The notes beneath the pieces were generated by a model. It was not told where the DNA came from. It did not search any database and saw only the letters and a list, made by a program, of their open reading frames with translations. 64,000 nt of DNA from Flavobacterium sp. (GTDB lineage Bacteria > Bacteroidota > Bacteroidia > Flavobacteriales > Flavobacteriaceae), in contig JASLDM010000033.1 of assembly GCA_030151565.1 (NCBI GenBank), positions 22,413 through 86,412 on the forward strand, written 5' to 3'. Position numbers and translations under genes: made by a program. This document shows positions 17,247-25,898 of this stretch, piece by piece. How positions within the stretch are numbered: the first letter of the stretch is position 1; each line of letters starts with the position of its first letter.

Positions 17247-18032
17247 TTAATAAATCCCGGTATACCCTTTCATAATTCCTCTAGAAGAATTACGGATAAA
17301 CATAATAATTTCATCGCGCTCAGTCGTTGCTTCTAAATCTGCTTCTATGATACTTAATGCTTGCGTAGTATTATAGTTTTTTTGATACAGAATTCGATAG
17401 ATATCTTGTATCTCACGAATCTTCTCTGTACTAAAACCTCTACGACGCAAACCTACAGAATTAATTCCAACATAGGAAAGAGGTTCTTTTGCAGCTTTTG
17501 TAAATGGAGGAACATCTTTACGCAATAAAGATCCTCCAGAAATCATCGCATGCTCACCAATATTAATAAATTGATGCACAGCAGACAAACCTCCTAGGAT
17601 AGCATAGTTACCTACTTTAACGTGCCCTCCAAGTAAAACACCATTTACAATAACAACATTATCACCTACTTCACAATCGTGCGCTACGTGTGCGGTTGCC
17701 ATAATCAAACAGTTTTTACCGATTACAGTTTTACCTGAAGCCATTGTTCCTCTATTAATGGTAACACATTCACGAATCGTGGTATTATCACCAATAATAG
17801 CTAAAGAGTCTTCTCCTTCAAATTTTAAATCTTGAGGGACTGCAGAAATAACTGCGCCCGGAAAAATAGTACAATTTTTACCGATACGAGCACCTTCCAT
17901 GATTGTCACGTTAGATCCAATCCAAGTTCCTTCCCCGATTTCAACATTATTATGGATCGTAGCAAAAGGTTCGATTACCACATTTTTAGCTATTTTCGCA
18001 CCTGGATGTACATATGCTAAAGGTTGATTCAT
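17247..18032 (-). CDS. lpxA: Acyl-ACP--UDP-N-acetylglucosamine O-acyltransferase
   Basis: LpxA performs the first step of lipid A synthesis, adding a 3-hydroxyacyl chain to UDP-GlcNAc. The 261-residue product has the hexapeptide-repeat beta-helix with the catalytic segment MATAHVAHDCEVGDNVVI, where the second His matches E. coli His125, followed by GGHVKVGNYAILGGLSAVHQF. The helical C-terminal domain ends the protein. It starts 12 bases after lpxC-fabZ. Confidence 0.96.
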   Translation of the reverse strand: MNQPLAYVHPGAKIAKNVVIEPFATIHNNVEIGEGTWIGSNVTIMEGARIGKNCTIFPGAVISAVPQDLKFEGEDSLAIIGDNTTIRECVTINRGTMASGKTVIGKNCLIMATAHVAHDCEVGDNVVIVNGVLLGGHVKVGNYAILGGLSAVHQFINIGEHAMISGGSLLRKDVPPFTKAAKEPLSYVGINSVGLRRRGFSTEKIREIQDIYRILYQKNYNTTQALSIIEADLEATTERDEIIMFIRNSSRGIMKGYTGIY

Positions 18033-18044
18033 ACGATCTGTTTT

Positions 18045-19436
18045 TTAATTTTGTTTTTTTACGATTTGAGCCATTAGCTCAGCCTCACTTACCATTTTTC
18101 CATTTGCATACGCAAATGCTTGCATATGACAAATTCCTCTACGAATAGGTGTTAATAACTCTAATTTAAAAATCAAAGTATCTCCTGGATTTACCTGATG
18201 TCTAAATCTTACCTTATCTATTTTCATAAAGAAAGTCAAATAGTTCTCAGGATCAGGCACTGAACTTAAAATTAAAATACCTCCCGCTTGTGCCATTGCC
18301 TCAACAATAAGAACTCCTGGCATAACTGGTGCTCCTGGAAAATGCCCCACAAAAAATGGTTCATTCATCGTTACATTCTTCAGCCCTACCACATGGTTTT
18401 CAGACATTTCAAGAATCTTATCTACCAATAAAAAAGGAGGTCTATGTGGTAACATCGACATAATTTTATTGATATTCATCAAAGGTTCTTTTGTAAGATC
18501 GAACTCAGGAATTTGATTTTTCTTTTCGTTCTTTATAATTTTAGAAAGTTTTTTAGCAAAATGAGTATTTACAAAATGCCCAGGTTTATTTGCTATAATT
18601 TTTCCTCGAATACGTACACCTACCAAAGCTAAATCACCAATTACATCAAGTAATTTATGACGTGCCGCTTCATTAGGATGCTTTAATGTTAAGTTATCTA
18701 GAATTCCATTTGGAGTTACGCTGATTTCGTCTTTTTCAAAAACAGCTTTTAACTTCTCCATAGTATTATCAGAAATCTCTTTATCTACATAAACAATAGC
18801 GTTATTTAAATCTCCACCTTTTATCAGTCCATTGTCAAGCAAAGTCTCTAATTCGTGTAAAAAACTAAATGTACGTGCTTCAGAAATCTCTTCTTTAAAA
18901 TCTTTCAAACATTTTAAAGTAGCATTTTGAGTACCTAATACTTTTGTCCCAAAATCAACCATAGCCGTTACTTGGTATGTATCAGAAGGCATTAAGATAA
19001 TTTCACTACCCGTAGTTTCATCCACGTAAGAAATAACTTCTTTTACAATATACTCTTCACGCTCTGCATCTTGCTCTACAATTCCTGCTTTCTCTACAGC
19101 TTCAACAAAATACTTCGATGACCCATCCATAATTGGTGGTTCAGATGTATTAATTTCAACAATTACATTGTCTAAATCACAACCTACAAACGCTGCCAAA
19201 ACATGCTCTGTAGTTTGTATGCGAACACCTTTTTTCTCTAAGTTTGTTCCTCTTTGAGTATTCACTACATACGTAGCATCCGCTTCGATAACAGGACTTC
19301 CTTCCAGGTCCACACGGACAAATGTAAATCCATTATTTATAGGCGCTGGCTTCAAAGTCATCTTTACTTGTTGACCCGTATGCAACCCTACACCTTCTAA
19401 TGACACCTCATTCTGGATGGTTTTTTGCTTAACCAT
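18045..19436 (-). CDS. lpxC/fabZ: Fused UDP-3-O-acyl-GlcNAc deacetylase / 3-hydroxyacyl-ACP dehydratase
   Basis: A 463-residue two-domain fusion typical of Bacteroidota. Residues 1 to about 300 are LpxC, the committed, zinc-dependent deacetylase of lipid A synthesis: EGVGLHTGQQVKMTLKPA, TTEHVLAAFVG (zinc His), and HKLLDVIGDLALVG (zinc ligands HxxxD). Residues about 315-463 are FabZ, which dehydrates 3-hydroxyacyl-ACP: MLPHRPPFLLVDKI with its catalytic His, and GHFPGAPVMPGVLIVEAMAQ. The fusion couples competing users of 3-hydroxyacyl-ACP. Confidence 0.97.
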   Translation of the reverse strand: MVKQKTIQNEVSLEGVGLHTGQQVKMTLKPAPINNGFTFVRVDLEGSPVIEADATYVVNTQRGTNLEKKGVRIQTTEHVLAAFVGCDLDNVIVEINTSEPPIMDGSSKYFVEAVEKAGIVEQDAEREEYIVKEVISYVDETTGSEIILMPSDTYQVTAMVDFGTKVLGTQNATLKCLKDFKEEISEARTFSFLHELETLLDNGLIKGGDLNNAIVYVDKEISDNTMEKLKAVFEKDEISVTPNGILDNLTLKHPNEAARHKLLDVIGDLALVGVRIRGKIIANKPGHFVNTHFAKKLSKIIKNEKKNQIPEFDLTKEPLMNINKIMSMLPHRPPFLLVDKILEMSENHVVGLKNVTMNEPFFVGHFPGAPVMPGVLIVEAMAQAGGILILSSVPDPENYLTFFMKIDKVRFRHQVNPGDTLIFKLELLTPIRRGICHMQAFAYANGKMVSEAELMAQIVKKQN

Positions 19437-19472
19437 AACTATCTTTTTTTGTATATATATTCTACACTAAAA

Positions 19473-20498
19473 CTATTCGTCTTTCAATTGCTTTTTTATC
19501 GTTTCAATATCTTGCATGATCTTAGGGAAATTTTTGAAGTGAATGTAGGATTTCAAGAAATCTGCGTGAGGCAAAGAAGGCGACCCTTGAACGGCCTCAT
19601 TACTATCAATATTCTTCGAAACTCCCGATTGTGCTTGAATCTTAACAAAATCTCCTATTGTAATATGCCCAACAATACCTACTTGTCCTCCAATCATACA
19701 GTTTTTACCTATTTTGGTAGATCCTGCAACACCTGTTTGTGAAGCTATAACTGTGTTTTCTCCAATCTCTACGTTATGAGCTATTTGAATTTGATTATCC
19801 AATTTAACTCCTTTTCTTATACGAGTAGACCCCAAAGTCGCACGATCAATTGTTGTTCCTGCTCCTATTTCAACATCATCTTCAATAACAACATTACCTA
19901 TTTGAGGTACCTTTGTAAAACTTCCATCCGCTGTTGGGGCAAAACCAAATCCATCAGATCCTATAATTGTTCCTGAATGAATCGTACAGTTTTTCCCTAT
20001 TACAGTTTCTGAATAAATACGAGCTCCAGCAAATAGAATTGTTCCATCACCGATTACCACATTGTCACCAATAAACGAATTTGGGTAAATCTTCACATTA
20101 TTACCAATCTTGGTATTCTTTCCTATATAACTAAAACTCCCTAAGTATAATTCGTCTCCATATACGACACCTTCAGAAATAACAGATGGCTGTTCAATTC
20201 CTGATTTCATCAATTTCACTTGATTGTAGTATTCCAAAAGTTTGGAAAAAGACTTATAAGCATCCTCTACTTTTATCAAAGTAGTTGAAAGCTCGTGCTC
20301 GGGTTCAAAAGTATTATTTACAATGACCACCGAAGCCTGGGTTGTATAAATATGATGGATATATTTTGGGTTTGCCAAAAAAGATAAAGCACCCTCAAAG
20401 CCCTCCTCTATTTTAGCTAGTTGACTTACTTCAATTGTTGGATCTCCTACAACTTCTCCTTCTAATAATCCTGCTATTTGTTCTGCTGATATTTTCAT
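19473..20498 (-). CDS. lpxD: UDP-3-O-(3-hydroxymyristoyl)glucosamine N-acyltransferase
   Basis: LpxD adds the N-linked acyl chain in the third step of lipid A synthesis. The 341-residue product has the N-terminal uridine-binding domain (MKISAEQIAGLLEGEVVGDP, LSFLANPKYIHHIY) and the beta-helix with GSDGFGFAP, the catalytic-His segment NQIQIAHNVEIGENTVI and GGQVGIVGHI with the second conserved His. It heads the operon lpxD - lpxC/fabZ - lpxA - efp - lpxD-like - NTF2-like. Confidence 0.96.
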   Translation of the reverse strand: MKISAEQIAGLLEGEVVGDPTIEVSQLAKIEEGFEGALSFLANPKYIHHIYTTQASVVIVNNTFEPEHELSTTLIKVEDAYKSFSKLLEYYNQVKLMKSGIEQPSVISEGVVYGDELYLGSFSYIGKNTKIGNNVKIYPNSFIGDNVVIGDGTILFAGARIYSETVIGKNCTIHSGTIIGSDGFGFAPTADGSFTKVPQIGNVVIEDDVEIGAGTTIDRATLGSTRIRKGVKLDNQIQIAHNVEIGENTVIASQTGVAGSTKIGKNCMIGGQVGIVGHITIGDFVKIQAQSGVSKNIDSNEAVQGSPSLPHADFLKSYIHFKNFPKIMQDIETIKKQLKDE

Positions 20499-20503
20499 TA
20501 GCG

Positions 20504-20511
20504 CAAAAATA
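20504..20511 (-). promoter_or_regulatory. -7 box (TATTTTTG on the minus strand) for the lpxD operon
   Basis: Minus-strand TATTTTTG ends five bases before the lpxD ATG, so the mRNA should be leaderless or nearly so. Confidence 0.55.
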
Positions 20512-20528
20512 TAAAATATAATTGAAAT

Positions 20529-21764
20529 TTATCTTTCTAATCCGCTTTTTGGGTAACAAACAATATACTTCGTTACCGTTTTAGTCAAGGCCTTTAAGTT
20601 TAATTGATCCGACGCTTCTAAAACATCTACAACTTCCTTATTCTTTTTCAAAATAAATATAGGTTCTTCATCTTTAGCATAAGCCTGATTTTTAACTTTA
20701 CCTTGAAAAACAAAGTATTTAGCTTCTTCTTTAGAAATCCCATATTTACGAGCTAAATCATTTCTCATTTGCTCTATAGAATCTTTAGGGCTTTTCTTTC
20801 CTATCAGTTCAATTCGCAACAAATCTCTATTTATAATCATCTTACTCAATTCAGACAAAACAAAATCAGAGTCAAACTGCCAACTTTTTAATGCCCCTAG
20901 TATATCAGAATCATCTAAAAGAGCAAATTGTGCTAAAGCCTCTTGATTAAAAGCCTCTAAACTTATTTGATTTTTCAAAAAATAAGCAAGTGACGGACTC
21001 GCCCACAGCTCTTTTCCTTGACTAGTTAATTCTTTGGCACGTTTCAATATTCTTGTTAATATTAATTCTGCACAAATACTTGTCTTATGCAAATAAGCTT
21101 GCCAATACATCAATCTACGAGCAACCAAGAACATTTCAACCGAATATACCCCTTTTTCCTCAACCACCAACACGTCGTTTTCTACATTTATCATCTGTAT
21201 TAAACGCTCAGAATTGATATTTCCTTCAGCAACTCCACTATAAAAACTATCGCGTTTTAAATAATCCATCCGATCCATATCCAGCTGACTTGAAATCAAT
21301 TGCAACATAAATTTACGATGATATTTTCCTTTAAATATTTCTATAGCCAATGAAAGTTTCCCATCAAATTCTTCATTCAATCGACTCATAAACAACAACG
21401 AAATCTCCTCGTGATGCACGTGCTCAACAATACTGCGTTCCATAGCGTGTGAAAATGGACCGTGACCAATATCATGCAGCAAAATGGCGATATACAAAGC
21501 AGTTTCCTCTTCTTCAGAAATCAATACATTTTTAAAGCGTAAAACCTGTACTGCTTTCTGCATCATATGCATACATCCTAAAGCGTGATGAAAACGTGTA
21601 TGATGAGCCCCTGGATAAACAAGATAAGACATTCCCATTTGAGAAATCCTTCTTAATCTCTGAAAATAAGGATGTTCTATTAAATCAAACAACAACGTAT
21701 TTGGAATAGATATAAATCCGTAAATAGGATCGTTTAAAATTTTGAGCTTATTTAGTGTCGTCAA
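20529..21764 (-). CDS. HD-domain phosphohydrolase (dNTPase-like)
   Basis: A protein of about 411 residues with an N-terminal HD metal-dependent phosphohydrolase domain: HHTRFHHALGCMHM, ILLHDIGHGPFSHAME (HD pair) and SQLDMDRMDYLKRDSFYSG, the pattern of YwfO/SAMHD1-like proteins. It may hydrolyse dNTPs, but the substrate is not shown. The ORF is open to a GTG at 21818, yet a -7 box sits inside that extension, so I take the TTG at 21764 (reading LTTLNKLKILNDPIYGF) as the start. No ATG is available there. Confidence 0.85.
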   Translation of the reverse strand: MTTLNKLKILNDPIYGFISIPNTLLFDLIEHPYFQRLRRISQMGMSYLVYPGAHHTRFHHALGCMHMMQKAVQVLRFKNVLISEEEETALYIAILLHDIGHGPFSHAMERSIVEHVHHEEISLLFMSRLNEEFDGKLSLAIEIFKGKYHRKFMLQLISSQLDMDRMDYLKRDSFYSGVAEGNINSERLIQMINVENDVLVVEEKGVYSVEMFLVARRLMYWQAYLHKTSICAELILTRILKRAKELTSQGKELWASPSLAYFLKNQISLEAFNQEALAQFALLDDSDILGALKSWQFDSDFVLSELSKMIINRDLLRIELIGKKSPKDSIEQMRNDLARKYGISKEEAKYFVFQGKVKNQAYAKDEEPIFILKKNKEVVDVLEASDQLNLKALTKTVTKYIVCYPKSGLER

Positions 21765-21789
21765 AGAATATATTTTTTTATAATCCACA

Positions 21790-21797
21790 CAAAGATA
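21790..21797 (-). promoter_or_regulatory. -7 box (TATCTTTG on the minus strand) for the HD-domain gene
   Basis: Minus-strand TATCTTTG lies 25 bases before the chosen TTG start and right after the hutH terminator. Confidence 0.6.
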
Positions 21798-21806
21798 TGA
21801 ATATAT

Positions 21807-21848
21807 AAAAAAAACCACACTTTAAAATCATTAAAGTGTGGTTTTTTT
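21807..21848 (-). terminator. Rho-independent terminator of hutH
   Basis: CCACACTTTAA / TTAAAGTGTGG stem with A- and T-tracts on both sides, directly behind hutH. Confidence 0.85.
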
Positions 21849-21871
21849 CATTATTATAACATTTTTATAGT

Positions 21872-23374
21872 CTAATTTTCCAAATCAATTTGAAATGTAT
21901 TCAAGAAAGCAATCGATTTCTCAATATCATAATGCAGAATACGATCTTCAGACACAAAAGGAACTTCCTCACGATACGCTTTTACAAATGACTCGATAAA
22001 CTCACTTGATTTCAATGGGCGTCTAAATTCTAAAGCTTGCGTCGCATTCATTAATTCAATTGCCAAAATACGCTCTAAATTATCAATAATACGCAAAGTT
22101 TTTGTAGCTCCATTAGCCCCCATACTCACGTGATCTTCTTGTCCATTACTAGAAACAATACTATCCACACTAGCAGGAGTTGCTAACTGCTTATTCTGAC
22201 TAACAATACTTGCAGCAGTATATTGAGGAATCATAAATCCTGAATTCAACCCTGGATCATTTACTAAAAACGGTGGTAAATTACGCAATCCAGAAATCAA
22301 CTGATACGTTCTACGCTCAGAAATATTCCCTAATTCTGCCAATGCAATTCCAAGAAAATCTAAAGCCAAGGCTAAAGGCTGTCCGTGAAAATTACCTCCC
22401 GAAACAATCAAATCTTCTTTATGAAATACATTAGGATTATCGGTAACAGAGTTTATTTCGGTTTTAAAAACACGAGCAACATATTCTATCGCATCCTTAG
22501 AAGCTCCATGAACTTGAGGAATACAACGGAAAGAATATGGATCCTGAACATGCTCTTTCGCACGAACGATCAATTCACTACCTTCTAAAACTTCATTAAA
22601 AAACTGCGCCGTTTTAATCTGCCCTTTATGAGGTCTAACTAAATGAATCAATTCATTAAAAGGCTCAATTCTCCCGTCAAAAGCCTCTAAAGATACCGCT
22701 CCAATTAAATCTGCTAAGTATGAAAACTTTTGCGATTTCATTAAAATATAAGATCCATAAGCACTCATAAATTGAGTACCATTCAACAAGGCTAATCCTT
22801 CTTTAGACTTTAAAGAAATTGGACTCCACCCCATCTTCGCTAAAACTTTTGATGCCGGCTGTCTAAATCCTTCATAAACCACTTCTCCCTCACCAATAAG
22901 AGGCAAAGTTAAATGCGCCAAAGGAGACAAATCACCAGAAGCTCCTAAAGAACCTTGATTATAAACAACAGGAAGCACATCGTGATTAAAAAAGTCCATC
23001 AAACGTTCAACTGTTTCCAATTGCACCCCTGAATTTCCGTAGCTTAACGACTGTACCTTAAGCAACAACATAATTTTCACAATCTCTTCTGGCACAAGCT
23101 CCCCAGTTCCACAAGCGTGAGACTTCATTAGGTTTTCTTGTAGCTTTGATAAATTTTCATTTGAAATTTTCACGTTACACAAAGACCCAAATCCCGTGTT
23201 AATTCCGTAAATAGGCGTTTCTTGTTCAGCCATTTTTCGGTCCAAATAAGCACGGCAATTCTCAATATTTGCACGCGCTTCTTCAGAAAGTTGAATCTTT
23301 TGGTTTTCTTGAATAATTTGCTGTAGTTTTTCAATCGAAAAAACATCAGAACTTATGTAATGAACCTCTTCCAT
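21872..23374 (-). CDS. hutH: Histidine ammonia-lyase
   Basis: HutH removes ammonia from histidine to give trans-urocanate, the first step of histidine breakdown. The 500-residue product has the motif GSLGASGDLSPLAHL, whose ASG tripeptide cyclises to the MIO cofactor, plus YGINTGFGSLCN near the N-terminus and VTDNPNVFHKEDLIVSGGNFHGQ. It follows yaaA with a 31-base gap and is closed by a terminator. The other hut genes are not adjacent; a HutD-like gene occurs 31 kb away at 54640. Confidence 0.95.
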   Translation of the reverse strand: MEEVHYISSDVFSIEKLQQIIQENQKIQLSEEARANIENCRAYLDRKMAEQETPIYGINTGFGSLCNVKISNENLSKLQENLMKSHACGTGELVPEEIVKIMLLLKVQSLSYGNSGVQLETVERLMDFFNHDVLPVVYNQGSLGASGDLSPLAHLTLPLIGEGEVVYEGFRQPASKVLAKMGWSPISLKSKEGLALLNGTQFMSAYGSYILMKSQKFSYLADLIGAVSLEAFDGRIEPFNELIHLVRPHKGQIKTAQFFNEVLEGSELIVRAKEHVQDPYSFRCIPQVHGASKDAIEYVARVFKTEINSVTDNPNVFHKEDLIVSGGNFHGQPLALALDFLGIALAELGNISERRTYQLISGLRNLPPFLVNDPGLNSGFMIPQYTAASIVSQNKQLATPASVDSIVSSNGQEDHVSMGANGATKTLRIIDNLERILAIELMNATQALEFRRPLKSSEFIESFVKAYREEVPFVSEDRILHYDIEKSIAFLNTFQIDLEN

Positions 23375-23405
23375 GTATTTTTATATATTTTAGTCTTATT
23401 TTCTA

Positions 23406-24170
23406 TTAACGGGTAAAAACTAATTTTTCCTTTTTTGACTCCTCTTCACTAAAAGCATATCCATCTATATTAAATCCTTTCAAACCTTCTATAGTTTCAA
23501 TTTTATTATCCATGATATAACGCACCATCATCCCTCGAGCCTTTTTAGCAAAAAAGCTTATCGTTTTTAACTTTCCATTTCGCAGCTCTTTAAATTCAGG
23601 CACAACCAAAGTACTTTTTAGTTCCTTTTTCACTACTGAAGAAAAATACTCAACACTCGCTAAGTTAACAAGCACCTCTCCTTCTTCCATTTCTGAATTA
23701 AGATATTTTGTGATTATGGGTTTCCAAAATTCGTATAAATTATCGGCATCTCCTATTTTTATTTTTGTCCCCATTTCCAAACGGTAAGGCTCAATCTGAT
23801 CCAAAGGGCGCAAAACCCCATATAACCCTGAAAGAATTCGCAACTTATCTTGCAACACACACATCGTATCCTCAGATAAAGTATATGCTTCCAATCCGGC
23901 ATACACATCGCCATTAAAAGCATAAACAGCTTGTTTAAAGTCATCGGGATTATGGCGCGCCGTAAAACTGCGATCTTGATTTCGTTTCCAATTCAATTCA
24001 GCTAAATTATCAGAGATTTTCATCATTTTAGCCAAATCTCCCGGTGAGCGTTGTTTTAATTCAGCATTAATTATTTTCGCCTCCTTAACAAACAAAGGCA
24101 CTGTTACCTTAGAAACGGGTGCAGGAGTTGTATAATCTAGGCTTTTAGCAGGTGAAATTAAAATTTTCAT
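23406..24170 (-). CDS. yaaA: YaaA family peroxide-stress protein
   Basis: A 254-residue protein of the YaaA (DUF328) family, which in E. coli lowers free iron and protects DNA during hydrogen peroxide stress. The start MKILISPAKSLDY is diagnostic, as are FNGDVYAGL, LRILSGLYGVLRPLDQIEPYRLEMG and the C-terminal KKARGMMVRYI. Own promoter; probably co-transcribed with hutH, though the two have no obvious link. Confidence 0.93.
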   Translation of the reverse strand: MKILISPAKSLDYTTPAPVSKVTVPLFVKEAKIINAELKQRSPGDLAKMMKISDNLAELNWKRNQDRSFTARHNPDDFKQAVYAFNGDVYAGLEAYTLSEDTMCVLQDKLRILSGLYGVLRPLDQIEPYRLEMGTKIKIGDADNLYEFWKPIITKYLNSEMEEGEVLVNLASVEYFSSVVKKELKSTLVVPEFKELRNGKLKTISFFAKKARGMMVRYIMDNKIETIEGLKGFNIDGYAFSEEESKKEKLVFTR

Positions 24171-24193
24171 AACACGACATTCTTAATTAGCTT

Positions 24194-24201
24194 CAAATAT
24201 A
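24194..24201 (-). promoter_or_regulatory. -7 box (TATATTTG on the minus strand) for yaaA-hutH
   Basis: Minus-strand TATATTTG lies 23 bases before the yaaA start codon. Confidence 0.6.
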
Positions 24202-24256
24202 AAATTTCTATTTCAATTTTCCTTCATTACGATCTCCAAACAAACTCATAAAAGCA

Positions 24257-25261
24257 CTAACGCCCTTGTAACCTATACCACAATGTAGACAACAATTTCA
24301 AACCATCTTTACGTTCTTTATAAACTTCTTCCGCCTGTAATACACCAGCAGCATCCCGATACAAACGATAACTAAAAGCAAACTGAACACTTGAGGCTTC
24401 TTTTTTCAATAATCCAAATCGCAAATCATTAAAATACAATTCTCCATCTTGCTCCGTTATCACATACCAACCTTCAGCAATCGTTATCAAACGCTCAACA
24501 ACAGGCTCTGTCCTCCAATCTCCCAACAAACCATGCTGTTTTGGATAGGATTGAAACGATATAGGAGAAACATCAAAGAAAGAATAATCTCCTAAGAGAT
24601 ACGCCTCATCAGTTTCTACAATTGCTTGCCACAAAATCGTATTTAACGCTGTAGGCTTAACTGAAAGTTGTTCATAAACAAAAGATTGGTCCTTCAAATC
24701 AGACACAAACTGCTGATATGCGAACCATTTCAACCCCAAAGTCAATATCAGATAAGAAGTACTAAACCAAAGACCTAGGCGATTCCAATAACGTCGTTTT
24801 ATCAAATCTTGAGTTTCAAATGCCGACAGCGACAAGAAAACAATAAAAGGAACCGTATAAAGCGGATCTACTACAAAAATAGATTTAAAAGCAAACGGAT
24901 AAGAATAAGGCCATAAAATACGCGTCCCCCAAGTAGTAAAAACATCTAGCAAAGCGTGGGTAAACAGTCCTAAAAAGAACATCCAAAAACCTTCTTTAAA
25001 GGTCAATCCCCTGGAGCGTTCCCACCTAGCAACCAATCCCCCTAAAACCAAAGCCAGAAAAAAAGCAAAAAATACAGAATGAGTCATCCCTCTATGTATT
25101 TCTAAGGCATCTAACGGATCTAAAAACATTCCCGCAATCACATCCAAGTCCGGAATTGTTCCTGCAATCGCTCCGTACAACAAAGCCCTATTCTTAAGTT
25201 TATTACCCGCAACTGCATTTGCAACAGCAGCACCTAAAACAATCTGTGTTAAAGAATCCAT
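24257..25261 (-). CDS. Membrane-bound metal-dependent hydrolase (YdjM/DUF457 family)
   Basis: A 334-residue inner-membrane protein. The start MDSLTQIVLGAAVANAV with IAGTIPDLDVI, HRGMTHSVFFAF and FTHALLDVFTTWG is the His/Asp-rich, metal-binding membrane domain of this family; four or five hydrophobic helices span residues 1-170. The C-terminal half is soluble and less conserved. The ORF is open eight codons upstream of the ATG at 25261, but family alignment and the -7 box at 25279-25286 favour this ATG. Substrate unknown. Confidence 0.87.
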   Translation of the reverse strand: MDSLTQIVLGAAVANAVAGNKLKNRALLYGAIAGTIPDLDVIAGMFLDPLDALEIHRGMTHSVFFAFFLALVLGGLVARWERSRGLTFKEGFWMFFLGLFTHALLDVFTTWGTRILWPYSYPFAFKSIFVVDPLYTVPFIVFLSLSAFETQDLIKRRYWNRLGLWFSTSYLILTLGLKWFAYQQFVSDLKDQSFVYEQLSVKPTALNTILWQAIVETDEAYLLGDYSFFDVSPISFQSYPKQHGLLGDWRTEPVVERLITIAEGWYVITEQDGELYFNDLRFGLLKKEASSVQFAFSYRLYRDAAGVLQAEEVYKERKDGLKLLSTLWYRLQGR

Positions 25262-25278
25262 CTTAAAAATATAAAGTA

Positions 25279-25286
25279 CAAACATA
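25279..25286 (-). promoter_or_regulatory. -7 box (TATGTTTG on the minus strand) for the DUF457 gene
   Basis: Minus-strand TATGTTTG lies 17 bases before the ATG at 25261, immediately after the lrp terminator. Confidence 0.5.
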
Positions 25287-25315
25287 AAAAAAACTGCCCG
25301 AAAGCAGTTTTTTTG
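25287..25315 (-). terminator. Rho-independent terminator of the Lrp-family gene
   Basis: AAAAACTGC / GCAGTTTTTT hairpin with T-tracts on both strands, 18 bases beyond the lrp-like stop codon. Confidence 0.75.
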
Positions 25316-25333
25316 TATCTATTTTGAAAAATA

Positions 25334-25813
25334 TTACAATTCTTTAAAAATTGTATGCATTAATCGTTTTTTATCATTGATACTCTCTTCAAGAGAAATC
25401 ATAGACTCTGTTCTGTAAACACCTTCAATATCATCTATCATATAGATAACCTCTTTTGCATGTCTTGTATTTTTAGCTCTAATTTTACAGAAAATATTAA
25501 ATTTTCCTGTAGTTACGTGAGCAACAGTAACAAATGGAATCTCGTTAATACGCTCCAACACAAATTTAGTTTGTGATGTATTATGCAAGAAAATTCCAAT
25601 GTAAGCTATAAACGCATACCCTAACTTCTCGTAATCTAACGTTAGCGATGAACCTTGAATAATTCCTGCATCTTCCATTTTCTTCACACGCACGTGCACT
25701 GTTCCTGCAGAAATTAATAGTTTTTTTGCTATATCTGTAAAAGGAACCCTTGTATTGTCAATCAACATATCCAAGATTTGGTGATCGATCTCATCTAAGC
25801 GAAATTTACTCAT
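25334..25813 (-). CDS. Lrp/AsnC family transcriptional regulator
   Basis: A 159-residue regulator. Residues 1-60 are the winged helix-turn-helix (LDEIDHQILDMLIDNTRVPFTDIAKKL, SAGTVHVRVKKMEDAGII); residues about 75-150 form the RAM ligand-binding domain, usually for amino acids (YIGIFLHNTSQ, VAHVTTGKFNIFCKI). Such proteins assemble into octamers and sense amino acids. It has its own promoter; its target genes cannot be read from context. Confidence 0.92.
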   Translation of the reverse strand: MSKFRLDEIDHQILDMLIDNTRVPFTDIAKKLLISAGTVHVRVKKMEDAGIIQGSSLTLDYEKLGYAFIAYIGIFLHNTSQTKFVLERINEIPFVTVAHVTTGKFNIFCKIRAKNTRHAKEVIYMIDDIEGVYRTESMISLEESINDKKRLMHTIFKEL

Positions 25814-25849
25814 AAATCAACTTTTTTTATCTTATTCTAATTTGTAAGG

Positions 25850-25857
25850 CAAAATTA
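25850..25857 (-). promoter_or_regulatory. -7 box (TAATTTTG on the minus strand) for the Lrp-family gene
   Basis: Minus-strand TAATTTTG lies 36 bases before the start codon. Confidence 0.55.
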
Positions 25858-25898
25858 CTACAAAAAAACCAATGATTTTATAAAATCAAGCCTTCTTA

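Noticed and set aside
21765..21818. GTG start of the HD-domain gene, adding 18 residues
   Set aside because: A TATCTTTG promoter box lies within the extension and the extra residues are not family-like.
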